IMG/VR virus record: IMGVR_UViG_3300017991_000075 | Coordinates: 35,055 to 99,054 of that record | Strand: one strand, 5' to 3' | DNA length: 64,000 nucleotides | Source: a virus | Shown here: positions 28,839 through 37,489 of the stretch, piece after piece | Position numbering within the stretch: the first letter of the stretch is position 1 | How the letters are laid out: each line of letters begins with the position of its first letter | Made by a program: the position numbers and the translations under genes | The notes under the pieces: generated by a model | The model's database searches: none | Seen by the model: the letters and a program-made list of their open reading frames with translations, nothing else | What the model was told of the DNA's origin: nothing

Positions 28839-30050
28839 TTATGCGCAAGCTCCAGTAGGACTGACAAAGAAGTCGGTCCATTTCTTGAGCAGCACAAAGC
28901 GGCCACGCCGGCCACGACCATCATTCAGGATGGTCGCCATCATGGACGCCTTAGCGAATTCCGACGGATTGACGGTGATAGCACCGTTCAAACCGAGTGA
29001 AACCCGATAGAACTCGTAGAAGCCCTGCGGGCCGTTATTGCTCAGGATCTGAATCCGGAGCAAGCCCTGGAGCACGATACCGTCCTGCAGTGAGTATTCG
29101 CAGCCTTCACGCAAGAAGCTGTAACGGATACGAATCTCAGCACCATCAGGAATCGCGCCAGTGCTAACACGAGCGATCGTAGCTGCTGTGGTAGCAACCG
29201 CACCAGCAAACGAGAACGGGCCGCCACCAAGATCGGTATCCAGATTACCAGTCGCGGTGATGTCATCAGGATCAACACCATCGTAGTAATTGGATTCGAC
29301 CGTAACGACAGATCCGGCCACGGATGCGGTGAAATGAGCACTGTAGGCATTGATCGCTTCTGCAAGCGCCGCTGCCAGTTCCGCCGTTGTACCGAGACCA
29401 GCCTCGAAGTGCGTGGTCGCAGTAAGCGTCAGAGTAGTGCTGTCCGGGTTGGTAAGTACCAGAGTATCAGTACCACCATACGTAACGCCGCCGACAGTGA
29501 TTGCAACAGATGAAGGCGTACCCTCATTCGCTTGCACGAACGTATAGTCCGTTGTGTCAGCATACGTCACGGAACCATCGGGTGAAGTAACCTCGCCAAT
29601 CGTGACTTGGCGGAAAAACAAGTTACCTCCGAGACCACCTTCAAGAGCGGGATCTGCGAACTCCGTCGCGGTCGTGCCGCTGAGACGCGGACGCGAGGAT
29701 TCATAGATCGTAGCGCTATTGCCGGTCGTATCGTTCCGATCGGTGATGGTAGCCGAGCGGAACATGATCTCAAGGTTGCGGCCAACCAGTTCGGTCAGTG
29801 ACAGCGTGATCTCACCAGTGTTTTCCGAGATCAGACGACGTACGACAGCATAAATGCCGCCCCTGGCAGACTTCTTATCAACGAAAGTTTCGCTGATGTT
29901 GATCTCCAGGTCTTCAACGTCACCCAGCTCGAAAGGATCGCCCTGAACACCACGAGCGTCTTCAGGGGCGAACCACACCGAGATGCGAGATGGCAAGCCG
30001 AAGTTGTCCGGGTTGAATGGCCGCTTCACGGTTTTTGCTATTGCGGACAT
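28839..30050 (-). CDS. Major tail tube protein
   Basis: A 403-residue protein immediately before the tail chaperones, with a start after GAGGAGACTTTCAC and its own terminator downstream, as expected for an abundant tube subunit. The ends (FELGDVEDLEINISETFVDK and FYEFYRVSLGLNGAITVNP) form the strand pattern of tube proteins of the phage V/lambda type. A Thr/Gly/Ala-rich central insertion (about 170-330, with VGGVTYGGTDTL) looks like an extra surface domain. No sheath gene is adjacent, supporting a non-contractile tail. Confidence 0.8.
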   Translation of the reverse strand: MSAIAKTVKRPFNPDNFGLPSRISVWFAPEDARGVQGDPFELGDVEDLEINISETFVDKKSARGGIYAVVRRLISENTGEITLSLTELVGRNLEIMFRSATITDRNDTTGNSATIYESSRPRLSGTTATEFADPALEGGLGGNLFFRQVTIGEVTSPDGSVTYADTTDYTFVQANEGTPSSVAITVGGVTYGGTDTLVLTNPDSTTLTLTATTHFEAGLGTTAELAAALAEAINAYSAHFTASVAGSVVTVESNYYDGVDPDDITATGNLDTDLGGGPFSFAGAVATTAATIARVSTGAIPDGAEIRIRYSFLREGCEYSLQDGIVLQGLLRIQILSNNGPQGFYEFYRVSLGLNGAITVNPSEFAKASMMATILNDGRGRRGRFVLLKKWTDFFVSPTGACA

Positions 30051-30071
30051 GTGAAAGTCTCCTCAACAACC

Positions 30072-30686
30072 CTAAGACCGCGTGAAACGAACACCTAGTC
30101 TGAATTCCACAGTAAACTCGTCATCGCTACTAATCTTGGAGACTTCAGGTTCGCTCAAAGGAAAGACTCGTTGCACCACCAAATCCTGTCTACTGCCGAT
30201 GACTTCCCCTGTGCTTGAGCTGAAAATCTTTCGTCCCATAGTAAACGTGAGATTACTGAAGAACAGACTCCAAAGGCGCATGGCGACATCCATCGCCCGT
30301 TTGCCTGGAGAACTCTCTACGAGAACTCGAACTGCGCCTGTGTCGGCTTTGTTCTTGAACCCGCGAGAGCCCGAAAACGGAGCAGCAATGCCATCCGACA
30401 ATATGCTGACTCGCGTCTGACGAAAACCATCCTCTGATGATAATTCATCTGTTGTCAACCAGTAAAAAAGGTTTTTACCAATTTCTGCGATAATATGTGC
30501 GCTGATACCGTACCGCCTGTCATCACAAGGGTTATCCGGAAATTCGATCGGGAATCCGATCTGCGCTATGAAATGAGCGATCGCCTTACCCAACGGATAG
30601 CGTGCTTCAACATTCGCCTCGTCATAAGAGTAACGGGTGGCGATATAGATGTCGTTGTTGAACTCAGGTCCTTTGGACTTTGACAT
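30072..30686 (-). CDS. Putative tail terminator / completion protein
   Basis: A 204-residue mixed alpha/beta protein placed between a stopper-like gene and the tube gene, where tail terminator proteins sit. The sequence ATGATG offers two starts; the second (30686) has GGGG at better spacing and overlaps the upstream TGA. The strand-rich C-terminus ends in FTVEFRLGVRFTRS. Identification is by gene order only. Confidence 0.55.
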   Translation of the reverse strand: MSKSKGPEFNNDIYIATRYSYDEANVEARYPLGKAIAHFIAQIGFPIEFPDNPCDDRRYGISAHIIAEIGKNLFYWLTTDELSSEDGFRQTRVSILSDGIAAPFSGSRGFKNKADTGAVRVLVESSPGKRAMDVAMRLWSLFFSNLTFTMGRKIFSSSTGEVIGSRQDLVVQRVFPLSEPEVSKISSDDEFTVEFRLGVRFTRS

Positions 30687-31165
30687 CATCTACCCCAGCG
30701 TGAGAAATTATCGACGGTTTCACGGTCGTTCGGATCTCGTTCTTCAATATCAGTTTCAACGATGACAATTTCCTCGTCTTCGATATCCGTACGACGGTGT
30801 GTAGGTCTTACAGCATCCTTGTACTTCATCAGACGTACGTCCATGCGGCCGCCAGCACCACCGAATACGCCATCGTCATAATCGATGTCGAATACCTTGT
30901 AGTATTCAGTTTTGCGTTTCTCGAACCGAAGTAAAGCGCCTCTTTGGATCAAGCGGGAAACCTCATCTGTTTCCTTGAAGTACACCTCAGCATCGAGGTA
31001 CACATAATTCATCGAACCAGATTCGCGGATTCTCTTCGCAACACGATCAAAGAAACAAGGAATATTTACGAGCGTTTCATCTTCATGAAGAATTGGACCA
31101 TGCTCCCGTGCCCGTACGTTGTCGGGAGAAACCACAGCTCTGAGTTTCTCATTGTTGTGAAACAC
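30686..31165 (-). CDS. Putative head-tail stopper / closure protein
   Basis: A 159-residue protein starting at a GTG (31165) preceded by AGGGGATAACC. The middle has YLDAEVYFKE, LIQRGALLRFEKR and YYKVFDIDYDDG, the small beta-barrel pattern common to phage head closure proteins, followed by an acidic, disordered C-terminal tail. It overlaps the next gene through TGA/ATG. The role is inferred from the position between the adaptor and tube genes. Confidence 0.5.
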   Translation of the reverse strand: MFHNNEKLRAVVSPDNVRAREHGPILHEDETLVNIPCFFDRVAKRIRESGSMNYVYLDAEVYFKETDEVSRLIQRGALLRFEKRKTEYYKVFDIDYDDGVFGGAGGRMDVRLMKYKDAVRPTHRRTDIEDEEIVIVETDIEERDPNDRETVDNFSRWGR

Positions 31166-31167
31166 GG

Positions 31168-32049
31168 TTATCCCCTGAGAGCACGAATCATATTCAGAAC
31201 TCGTGAAGCACCGAACGCGATCAGCGTTGGTAGTGCAATCATGCCTCCGACGACAGGATTGATAAGAAACGCTGACACAATTGCGGCCAACGCTCCTGCA
31301 CCTCCTACCATCAAAAGAAGATCCTCAAGATCTTTCCGACTACGTACTCCGGAAACTACCTTGAGAATTTTGTCAGTGGCTTTACTAGCCCTTATGACAT
31401 CAGTACGTAACCCGCGAAGATCCTCGGCTGTCTTCAGAGCATCCTTGAAAGCAGTCTTTGCCTCCGATACCTGTCTGGCGGCCTGAGAGAACGTTTTCTC
31501 ATCACGAGCCTGTGCAAGGATGTCGTTCAACTTATCGATACGCGGTTCGATCTGCGTAGCCAGGTCATTCAAGTATGTGATTTCTCTCGTGATCGTGGCT
31601 ATGAGTTTATTCAGCTCGTCACGAAGATCTTCTGTTGCTCTTTTCACATCTTCAACGGCCGTACGCTCCGATTGAGTCATGGTCCGCTGACGCAAGATCT
31701 TAGAAGGGTCAAGCTCCTGGGCGCTGAACGTTACACCCTGGTACTTGATCGTGAACTCCTGCCCGTTGTCCTTAGCCTTCTGAGCTTCCTCTTTGAGAGC
31801 CTTTACGATACTCCGATCGCTGCTGAACAGTGCTTGTGAAAGCTTATGGGTTTGTTCGACAACACGCTGGTTATACCGCTCAATGTTCTGAAGAATGGAC
31901 TGCTGTTTCTGACGAGATCCATCAATCTGTCGCCGCAGCTTTTCGGCACGCATGAGAACACTCTCAGCTTCCTTGCGAATTTTGGAAGCAGCTTCTCGCC
32001 GTTTATGTTCTTCAACGGCCTTCAATTCTTCAGCAGTCAAGTCAGCCAT
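31168..32049 (-). CDS. Coiled-coil protein with C-terminal membrane segments
   Basis: A 293-residue protein. Residues 1-230 are almost entirely Lys/Glu/Gln/Arg-rich coiled coil. The C-terminus (about 240-290) contains two hydrophobic stretches, LLLMVGGAGALAAIVSAFLI and NPVVGGMIALPTLIAFGA, compatible with a membrane hairpin. It sits among connector genes, overlapping the adaptor gene start by one base, which is an odd location for a membrane protein. It may be an ejected virion protein or a scaffold-like factor. Function unknown. Confidence 0.65.
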   Translation of the reverse strand: MADLTAEELKAVEEHKRREAASKIRKEAESVLMRAEKLRRQIDGSRQKQQSILQNIERYNQRVVEQTHKLSQALFSSDRSIVKALKEEAQKAKDNGQEFTIKYQGVTFSAQELDPSKILRQRTMTQSERTAVEDVKRATEDLRDELNKLIATITREITYLNDLATQIEPRIDKLNDILAQARDEKTFSQAARQVSEAKTAFKDALKTAEDLRGLRTDVIRASKATDKILKVVSGVRSRKDLEDLLLMVGGAGALAAIVSAFLINPVVGGMIALPTLIAFGASRVLNMIRALRG

Positions 32050-32894
32050 TAGTATGTCCCCGTGTAACCAGGTACTGCCTGTGCCAGGAACGGATGAATA
32101 ATTTCATACGCCCGCTGACAGATACGTGTTCTCTTGGCATGAGCCAGATCATAACTCTCGCTGCTCTTGCCGCGACTTGTACTGGACAGACCGCGTGCCT
32201 GCAGTTCCGAACGGCTCTCGTAGTCATGCCCGTTTTGTTCTTGCTGATAGATCCACAACGCCTGTTCACAAGTCGCCTGTTGAATCTGATAGGGTATGAA
32301 CTCATTCGTACCGGCAAAGTAGCCGACTGTTTCATTGATGTTGAAGACCCTCGGAAACTGACGGCTGCCCTTGCTTTGGTCGTACGCAAAGATCCTCAAT
32401 TTCTGACCTTTGTACCTCTCGGTATCAAGATCATCGGAGGCTTCCACCAGCAGCTTGTACGCTGTGGCTGGTTCCGTTCCTATCAAGTCCATGAACGTGT
32501 CACCGCGTCGAAGACCGACGAAATATGTGACAGCAAAAGCCAGGTCAGCGTACGGTTCACGGCCCTCATCAACAGTCGGTATAGCGACTGTAACATCAAA
32601 CAGTATGTATTCGTACCAAGTGATCGTTTGTCCTGACGCCTGATCCGTACCGACGAACTCCGCGATGACATAAATGCCGGGCCAATCGTCAGTATCGCTG
32701 ACATCGTACTGCTGTATCGTATAGGTATACCCGGTGCCGGCATCGTACGACTGCGAGATCCCGCCCGGATAGGTGAGAGAGTCCTTGAGTACGTTGAGCT
32801 GATTCCGCAAATTCACAGTAAGGGCCGAGAGCTGGTTGCCCTTGCCGTCTTGCGGGTTGATCAATTGACTTGAGATATCAACGTAACGGGACAT
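32049..32894 (-). CDS. Head-tail adaptor protein (HK97 gp6-like)
   Basis: A 281-residue protein. The C-terminal 110 residues show the adaptor pattern: QFPRVFNI, then IPYQIQQATCEQALWIYQ, then the small SSTSRGKSSESYD region and a final helix ending IHPFLAQAVPGY. Adaptors of this class form the first ring beneath the portal. The N-terminal half is an added beta-rich domain (YTIQQYDVSDTDDW). It starts after AGGAGAGCGTT and belongs to the connector cluster. Confidence 0.65.
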   Translation of the reverse strand: MSRYVDISSQLINPQDGKGNQLSALTVNLRNQLNVLKDSLTYPGGISQSYDAGTGYTYTIQQYDVSDTDDWPGIYVIAEFVGTDQASGQTITWYEYILFDVTVAIPTVDEGREPYADLAFAVTYFVGLRRGDTFMDLIGTEPATAYKLLVEASDDLDTERYKGQKLRIFAYDQSKGSRQFPRVFNINETVGYFAGTNEFIPYQIQQATCEQALWIYQQEQNGHDYESRSELQARGLSSTSRGKSSESYDLAHAKRTRICQRAYEIIHPFLAQAVPGYTGTY

Positions 32895-32903
32895 AACGCT
32901 CTC

Positions 32904-33419
32904 CTATTTGGGCGTGTTGTCTTCGTAGCGAGTGCTCTTGAAATTCTTGAGACCCTGAGAAGCTGAAGCCGGGACCTTGATCTTATTGGGTTGCACTTCA
33001 CCTTCGGACTGTGGAAGAACGATATCAACTTCGATGTCATCCTTGTAATTGCTGGTCTCGTAAGAATCGCCGTATGGGGTTTTCTTCTTGACCTTGACTT
33101 CCTTGCCGTCTTTGTCTACCTCAACATGCGAGGCACGCTCTTGTTTCCAAGGACCGATGAAACGAAGCTGGCCGTTGTTGACCTTGAATACGGCAGCCTT
33201 GGCGGCGACCTTCAGAGCCTCTTTCCAGTCTTCGAAATTTCGATTGAGCGTTGCGTCATGTCCGCCCATATAGCGGCTGGGGCCGTGCAGTCCGCTGATG
33301 TAACAATCAGCCTCATAACGACCACGACCCGTGCGGTATACGCTGACCTCGACACTGCCTACTCCTTGAGTCCCCTCAATTTCGGCAGTGAAGCAGGCGC
33401 TTTGTAGTTGAAACGGCAT
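32904..33419 (-). CDS. Unknown virion-operon protein
   Basis: A 171-residue protein whose start at 33419 (MPFQLQS) is set by GGAGGAAGTA 5 nt upstream; longer starts lack a site. It has a beta-rich N-terminus (VEVSVYRTGRGRYEADCYISG) and a charged C-terminus (VKVKKKTPYGDSYE). It is the first gene after a copy of the CGTAGGTAT motif, which ends 36 nt upstream. It may be a decoration or connector protein, but no family is recognised. Confidence 0.6.
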   Translation of the reverse strand: MPFQLQSACFTAEIEGTQGVGSVEVSVYRTGRGRYEADCYISGLHGPSRYMGGHDATLNRNFEDWKEALKVAAKAAVFKVNNGQLRFIGPWKQERASHVEVDKDGKEVKVKKKTPYGDSYETSNYKDDIEVDIVLPQSEGEVQPNKIKVPASASQGLKNFKSTRYEDNTPK

Positions 33420-33455
33420 TACTTCCTCCATTAGTAAGACATCAGGACCTCTCAT

Positions 33456-33467
33456 CCATACCTACGA
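33456..33467 (-). promoter_or_regulatory. Repeated motif copy a (TCGTAGGTATGG), candidate late promoter
   Basis: The - strand sequence TCGTAGGTATGG directly follows the TAA of the gp10-like gene and lies 36 nt before the start at 33419. Four other copies with the same core are placed before genes in this window. No -35 hexamer is evident. Confidence 0.6.
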
Positions 33468-33869
33468 TTACACGTCACCCTTCATCTCGACGTACCTTTT
33501 GAATTCTAGCTCGAACAAGTATTGGTAGAAATCCCCGAAGAACATCAGCGGCTTAGTGAGATACTTAGCTGCACCACGGAACCCCAAGCTAGGATGCCAA
33601 TAGTCCTCTTCCTCGTGCTGCCTGAGAGCGTACGGTACGTTGTAAGTAACTCTGATGATACGAAGGGCGTCGTCTGGTGAGGGCATGACTTCAACCCGCC
33701 CACTGTCCTTCAGAGCACCCGTCAGAACAGGAACAAATGCTCGTGAGTCGGCCAGCAGGCGGGTAGCTACTTGTTGCAGTGCGTATTCTGATGCTTCCGT
33801 GAAGCGCTCTTTCAGCCCAGAGATGTTGAGCTGATCATTGATCTGAACTGAAAAAGCGCCTTCTACCAT
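33468..33869 (-). CDS. Minor capsid / HK97 gp10-like neck protein
   Basis: A 133-residue protein with the series FVPVLTGALKDSG, VPYALRQHEEE and GAAKYLTKPL, the pattern of phage minor capsid and gp10-like tail-completion proteins. These link the connector to the tail. It starts after AAAGGCTGCC close to the capsid gene cluster. The family-level call is reasonable; whether it sits in the head or neck is not decided by sequence. Confidence 0.65.
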   Translation of the reverse strand: MVEGAFSVQINDQLNISGLKERFTEASEYALQQVATRLLADSRAFVPVLTGALKDSGRVEVMPSPDDALRIIRVTYNVPYALRQHEEEDYWHPSLGFRGAAKYLTKPLMFFGDFYQYLFELEFKRYVEMKGDV

Positions 33870-33877
33870 GGCAGCCT

Positions 33878-35062
33878 TTATGCTGCAGGAACACCTACTT
33901 GTGGTGCCTGCGGCTGCGGGATAGCCGTAGCGTCCGTCACCTCAGAGACCGGAGTAGGGGCCTGTGGTTTGTCCATCGGGATTGAAGTTTTCATATCCCC
34001 CATCGGGCCTTGCGTCTGCGGCGGTGGGCCTGGGGGCGGAGCTGTTGGCAGCGCCTGCTGCTGATACTGCGGCTGCATTTGTTGTGGCTGCTGCGGCTGT
34101 GGCACAGGATGCTGAACCGGCGGCTGTTGATGTGCGGCGTTCGGATCATTCACAAAAGTCTGACCTGATGGAACCGGTGCCGGTCCTGGCTGCGTTGGCT
34201 GATGACCTGGCGTCTGACCTGGCTGCATCGGCATCTGCGTACCCTGACCCTGTACTGGAGGTGGAGGTGCTACAGAAGCGGGCTGCTGCTGACGGTTTTC
34301 AGGATTCATGTTGAGCAGGAAATTTCCTTCGCCTTGCTGACCCTGCACACGAGATACCGTTCCGTGAAAACGTGACGAGTGATCCGTCTGCATGTTCTTC
34401 TCGGCATCCGTCATTTCACGAAAAGCAAGAAAACCGAGCTGAGGGCGTTCAAAGTCCTGAAGCGGTTCCTGACGACGAACCATACGACCAGACGCAGGAT
34501 CGGTGTATGTGATAGCAGCCATACTGTGCTTGTAGCCTTTGAGCTGGTTCAACAGCATGATCGCAACATGGATCGGAACCTTACGAGCTTCCCACGGAAC
34601 AAACTCGAATTGCATCCGACGCCACTGGCACCGCATGCCACGACCGATGTCTGTACCGGTTTGAGGATCTACGACACCGTTTGGCACGAACACTGAAATA
34701 GCGACCTGCATATCCTGCAGCGCTCTTAGAACATCAGTTTTCTTGGGCTCCATAGTGTACGTGAGAACCTCGATGAGAATCAGCAACTCAGGAATCTGTT
34801 CATGAGGCTGATAGATGTGCTGCTGCCAATCATTCGGGTGTGTGTTACGAATGTGGTCATTAGCTCTCTGACGAGCTGCTGCCACAACCTCCTGAACATC
34901 TGTCCGATTCATTGGGTTGAGAGCACGTTGATCTGATTGGAACACCTGTTGAGTTGTTCCATAGGGCAGGATGCCGGGTTGCTGTGCAACCGCGACTACT
35001 CCCTGCGGCTGCGCCTGTTGGGGAGGCAGCCCTGGAGCTTGCTGTGTTGGTATACCTGACAT
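33878..35062 (-). CDS. Virion-operon protein with Pro/Gln-rich tails
   Basis: A 394-residue protein starting at 35062 (MSGIPTQQ) after AAGGAGAAAACAA; an upstream frame extension rich in Cys/Leu/Arg has no site. The N-terminal 40 and the C-terminal 150 residues are Pro/Gln-rich low complexity (PQQPQQMQPQYQQQ). Residues about 60-240 form a folded domain with WRRMQFEFVPWEARKVPIHV. It lies directly downstream of the capsid gene and its terminator. It may be a capsid accessory protein; unknown family. Confidence 0.6.
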   Translation of the reverse strand: MSGIPTQQAPGLPPQQAQPQGVVAVAQQPGILPYGTTQQVFQSDQRALNPMNRTDVQEVVAAARQRANDHIRNTHPNDWQQHIYQPHEQIPELLILIEVLTYTMEPKKTDVLRALQDMQVAISVFVPNGVVDPQTGTDIGRGMRCQWRRMQFEFVPWEARKVPIHVAIMLLNQLKGYKHSMAAITYTDPASGRMVRRQEPLQDFERPQLGFLAFREMTDAEKNMQTDHSSRFHGTVSRVQGQQGEGNFLLNMNPENRQQQPASVAPPPPVQGQGTQMPMQPGQTPGHQPTQPGPAPVPSGQTFVNDPNAAHQQPPVQHPVPQPQQPQQMQPQYQQQALPTAPPPGPPPQTQGPMGDMKTSIPMDKPQAPTPVSEVTDATAIPQPQAPQVGVPAA

Positions 35063-35108
35063 TTGTTTTCTCCTTCGAAGTAACAAAAAACATCTGCAGC
35101 AGCATAAC

Positions 35109-35133
35109 AAAAAAGGGGAGGTAGAACCTCCCC
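35109..35133 (-). terminator. Strong rho-independent terminator after the capsid gene
   Basis: GGGGAGGT (35115-35122) pairs with ACCTCCCC (35126-35133) around a 3-nt loop, followed on the - strand by six T residues. It would end capsid transcription before the Pro/Gln-rich gene. Confidence 0.9.
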
Positions 35134-35157
35134 CTTTCCGTGGACCAGTCAGACCGT

Positions 35158-36174
35158 TTATGAGGTCTGGATGTCGCGTAGAGAACCCGCCATAAACGAG
35201 TTCTTGTACTGCAACTGCGAGTACGTCTTCGCGAACATGATACTAGCATCCTTGTTACCGGCATCGCGAGGTTCGATCTGGAAGTCAAGAAGCATCTTGA
35301 ACTTCAGCAGGTCGATGTCGATGAAGTCAATGCGACCTTCCTCGTACAGCGGAACGCTGACAACAGGAATGTCGTTGAACATCAGCGCCTCGAAACCGCC
35401 AACGTAACGCAGTGGTGCCGTAGACTGATGCGGGCTGAAGGTGTAGCGCCGATCGACGCCAAGCAACAGACCGAACTCAGTGAATACGGCGGGACTGCAC
35501 AGGATGTGAGTAATCTTGCCCTGTCGCACCGCACGAACCTCGTTGAGGATCTGATGGAACAGAACCTCTGAGATCGGACGCGGGGTTCCAGGTGCCAACG
35601 GGTTACGCAGTACGTATGACTGCCACCAGGTGTTGACGGTACGATCGATGCTGGCGTAGTTTGCTACGTCACCGCCGTCGTCCACCATCGCCTGGATACC
35701 CGTCAGGTCGAGCCCTGTGGCGTCAAGAGCCGGGTTCACACCGTTGAGGTTGCCGACACCATCCGAGAGAGCCTGCAGATTCATATTGTGCTGAAGCTGC
35801 TTGAGAGCCTGCTCGGTGTTTTCTGCAACCGCATCGATGATCGCATTCTTGCTGGTCGTAATGGCCTGAGCAAGACCGGACACCTTGATCGGCACACCAT
35901 TCATCTTCCAACTCAGACGAGCCGTGTCGAAACGCTCGCCCAGGTCGGTACGATTGATGCCGATGTCACCGTCTTCGGAGTACGAACCTGCAGCGGGGTT
36001 GCCGCTGTAGTATACCTTCCAAGTGATGTCCTTTTCGGCGTACTTCTCTTCAGTGGGCTTGAGCAGCTCCATGAAGACGTTGTTACGCTGGAAAGTCCGG
36101 TAGAAGGCAGGTTCGAATTCCTCCTTGACCATGACGGCGGCATCATCAAAATTGAAGCCTACAACTCCGGGCAT
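35158..36174 (-). CDS. Major capsid protein (HK97-fold)
   Basis: A 338-residue protein in the position, size and composition of phage capsid subunits. It has an N-terminal helical arm (DDAAVMVKEEFEPAFYRTFQ), an E-loop-like strand region (ITWKVYYSGNPAAGSYSEDG), a spine-helix-like stretch (AIIDAVAENTEQALKQLQHN) and a P-domain with THILCSPAVFTEF. The start follows CCAGGAGTTCCTGACT. It is flanked by terminators on both sides, consistent with a separately controlled, highly expressed gene. Fold assignment is by pattern, not alignment. Confidence 0.8.
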   Translation of the reverse strand: MPGVVGFNFDDAAVMVKEEFEPAFYRTFQRNNVFMELLKPTEEKYAEKDITWKVYYSGNPAAGSYSEDGDIGINRTDLGERFDTARLSWKMNGVPIKVSGLAQAITTSKNAIIDAVAENTEQALKQLQHNMNLQALSDGVGNLNGVNPALDATGLDLTGIQAMVDDGGDVANYASIDRTVNTWWQSYVLRNPLAPGTPRPISEVLFHQILNEVRAVRQGKITHILCSPAVFTEFGLLLGVDRRYTFSPHQSTAPLRYVGGFEALMFNDIPVVSVPLYEEGRIDFIDIDLLKFKMLLDFQIEPRDAGNKDASIMFAKTYSQLQYKNSFMAGSLRDIQTS

Positions 36175-36245
36175 AGTCAGGAACTCCTGGAAAACGAAAA
36201 ATAAAAAAGGGTTTGGTGGTGCAGCGTGTCAGGCCATCCGGCGCT

Positions 36246-36277
36246 AAACACAAAGGGTGCGATATCCATCGCACCCT
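36246..36277 (-). terminator. Terminator between scaffold-like gene and capsid gene
   Basis: AGGGTGCGAT (36254-36263) and ATCGCACCCT (36268-36277) form a perfect 10-bp stem with a 4-nt loop, followed on the - strand by TTTGTGTTTA. It separates the scaffold-like and capsid genes. Confidence 0.8.
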
Positions 36278-36323
36278 GAGCGTATCCTTATAGTCTATTA
36301 GAAATCAACCACTTTTTTGAGTT

Positions 36324-36348
36324 AGAGGCAACTTATAATGATGCCTCT
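36324..36348 (-). other. Stem-loop overlapping the scaffold-like stop codon
   Basis: AGAGGCA and TGCCTCT pair across an 11-nt AT-rich loop and include the TAG stop of the upstream gene. No T-run follows, so it is more likely an mRNA stability or processing element than a terminator. Together with the terminator at 36246-36277 it fills the 172-nt gap; no clear sigma70 promoter or CGTAGGTAT copy is seen there. Confidence 0.5.
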
Positions 36349-37474
36349 ATGCGGTCGTTCCTGCTTCAGCACTGACACGTTCGTGCAGATTTGCCTTTGC
36401 CTCGGCAAACGTCTCAGGCTTTTTCTTCTGCACTTGCTGCTTCGGTTGAAGCGCCCCACCCTGTGGAGTGCCAGTGTTCTGAGCCCCTGGTTTTATCTGG
36501 GTTTCGCTGGCTTCCTTTTTACCGAACAACGACGGGTACACCTTCTGCATGACCGGGAAAATGTCCTCGTAGGTCATCTCCTTTTGATCTGGATTGTGTT
36601 CCTTGCTGTTGACGATATTCTGTGCGGCCGTGTACGCTAGGTCGTGAGCATCTGACGGTATGCCTGCTTTACCTGCCGCTTTTCCGAACTTCGACTGACG
36701 ATTCTTCTCCTTCAGATCATCGCGCTGTGCGATGACTTCCTTTAGTTTAGAATCACCGTCAGCAACCTGCTGTTTCAGTTCGGTATTCTCTTTCGTGAGA
36801 TTATCAACCTTGGAATTGAACTCGCTCTTGAACGCTTCAATTTGATCACTGACAGCCTTAGTAATCTGTTCTGTCATATCACCCTGTACCGGAGGCTGAG
36901 CCGGGGGCTGATCCGTAGGCGGTTGGGCCGGGGGCTGAGTCGGCGGCGTTTGCTGCGCAGGTGGTGGAGTTTGCTGCGCAGGCGGCTGCTGGGCGGGTTG
37001 AGCTGAGGGCTGCTGTCCTGTAGCTCCACCAGACGCTGGTGGTTGCTGCCCCGAAGTATCTGTGCTTGTTAGCTCTGCCACCTTTTTCTTGATCTCCTCC
37101 AGTTTTTGTTTCTGTTCTTCTGTCAGACCTTCCTCACGGATCTGCTGAAGCTTCGTTGCAAGGTCAAGATCGCTCTCGAACTGCGAGGCTGCTGCATTGA
37201 CCTCTTGAATGAAATTATCGAGATCGAAGTTTTTCAACTTCTCATCAGCGATCGTGTCAGCCTTATCCTTGATAGCCGCTGTCTGAGCAGCCGCAGTCTC
37301 CTGGGCGTCGGCTCTATCACGAACTTTATGACGAGCTTGTGTGAACGAGTCGAAGGTCTTGTCGTCATCCATGCTGCCGCGCTGGACTCCTCCTGGAGCC
37401 TGTGTTTCAGCGCCCTGGTCCGGTTGGGCCGGGGGCACTGCAAGCGGTGTTTCTTGATTAGCTGCTCCTGCCAT
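36347..37474 (-). CDS. Putative capsid scaffolding protein
   Basis: A 375-residue acidic protein directly upstream of the capsid gene. Residues about 60-135 and 215-275 are coiled coils (EEQKQKLEEIKKKVAEL and NSKVDNLTKENTELKQQVAD), separated by a Pro/Gln/Ala linker (about 140-205). The C-terminus is Gln/Lys-rich. Length, position and helical composition fit a scaffold. The start at 37474 (MAGAANQ) is set by GGAGGAACAA; an in-frame ATG 12 nt upstream lies inside that site. No protease motif is seen. Confidence 0.65.
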   Translation of the reverse strand: MAGAANQETPLAVPPAQPDQGAETQAPGGVQRGSMDDDKTFDSFTQARHKVRDRADAQETAAAQTAAIKDKADTIADEKLKNFDLDNFIQEVNAAASQFESDLDLATKLQQIREEGLTEEQKQKLEEIKKKVAELTSTDTSGQQPPASGGATGQQPSAQPAQQPPAQQTPPPAQQTPPTQPPAQPPTDQPPAQPPVQGDMTEQITKAVSDQIEAFKSEFNSKVDNLTKENTELKQQVADGDSKLKEVIAQRDDLKEKNRQSKFGKAAGKAGIPSDAHDLAYTAAQNIVNSKEHNPDQKEMTYEDIFPVMQKVYPSLFGKKEASETQIKPGAQNTGTPQGGALQPKQQVQKKKPETFAEAKANLHERVSAEAGTTA

Positions 37475-37489
37475 TTGTTCCTCCATCGA

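Noticed and set aside
36281-36310. TTGATT/TATAAG near the capsid leader considered as a sigma70 promoter
   Set aside because: Spacing is about 10 nt rather than 15-19, and no other -35/-10 pairing fits.
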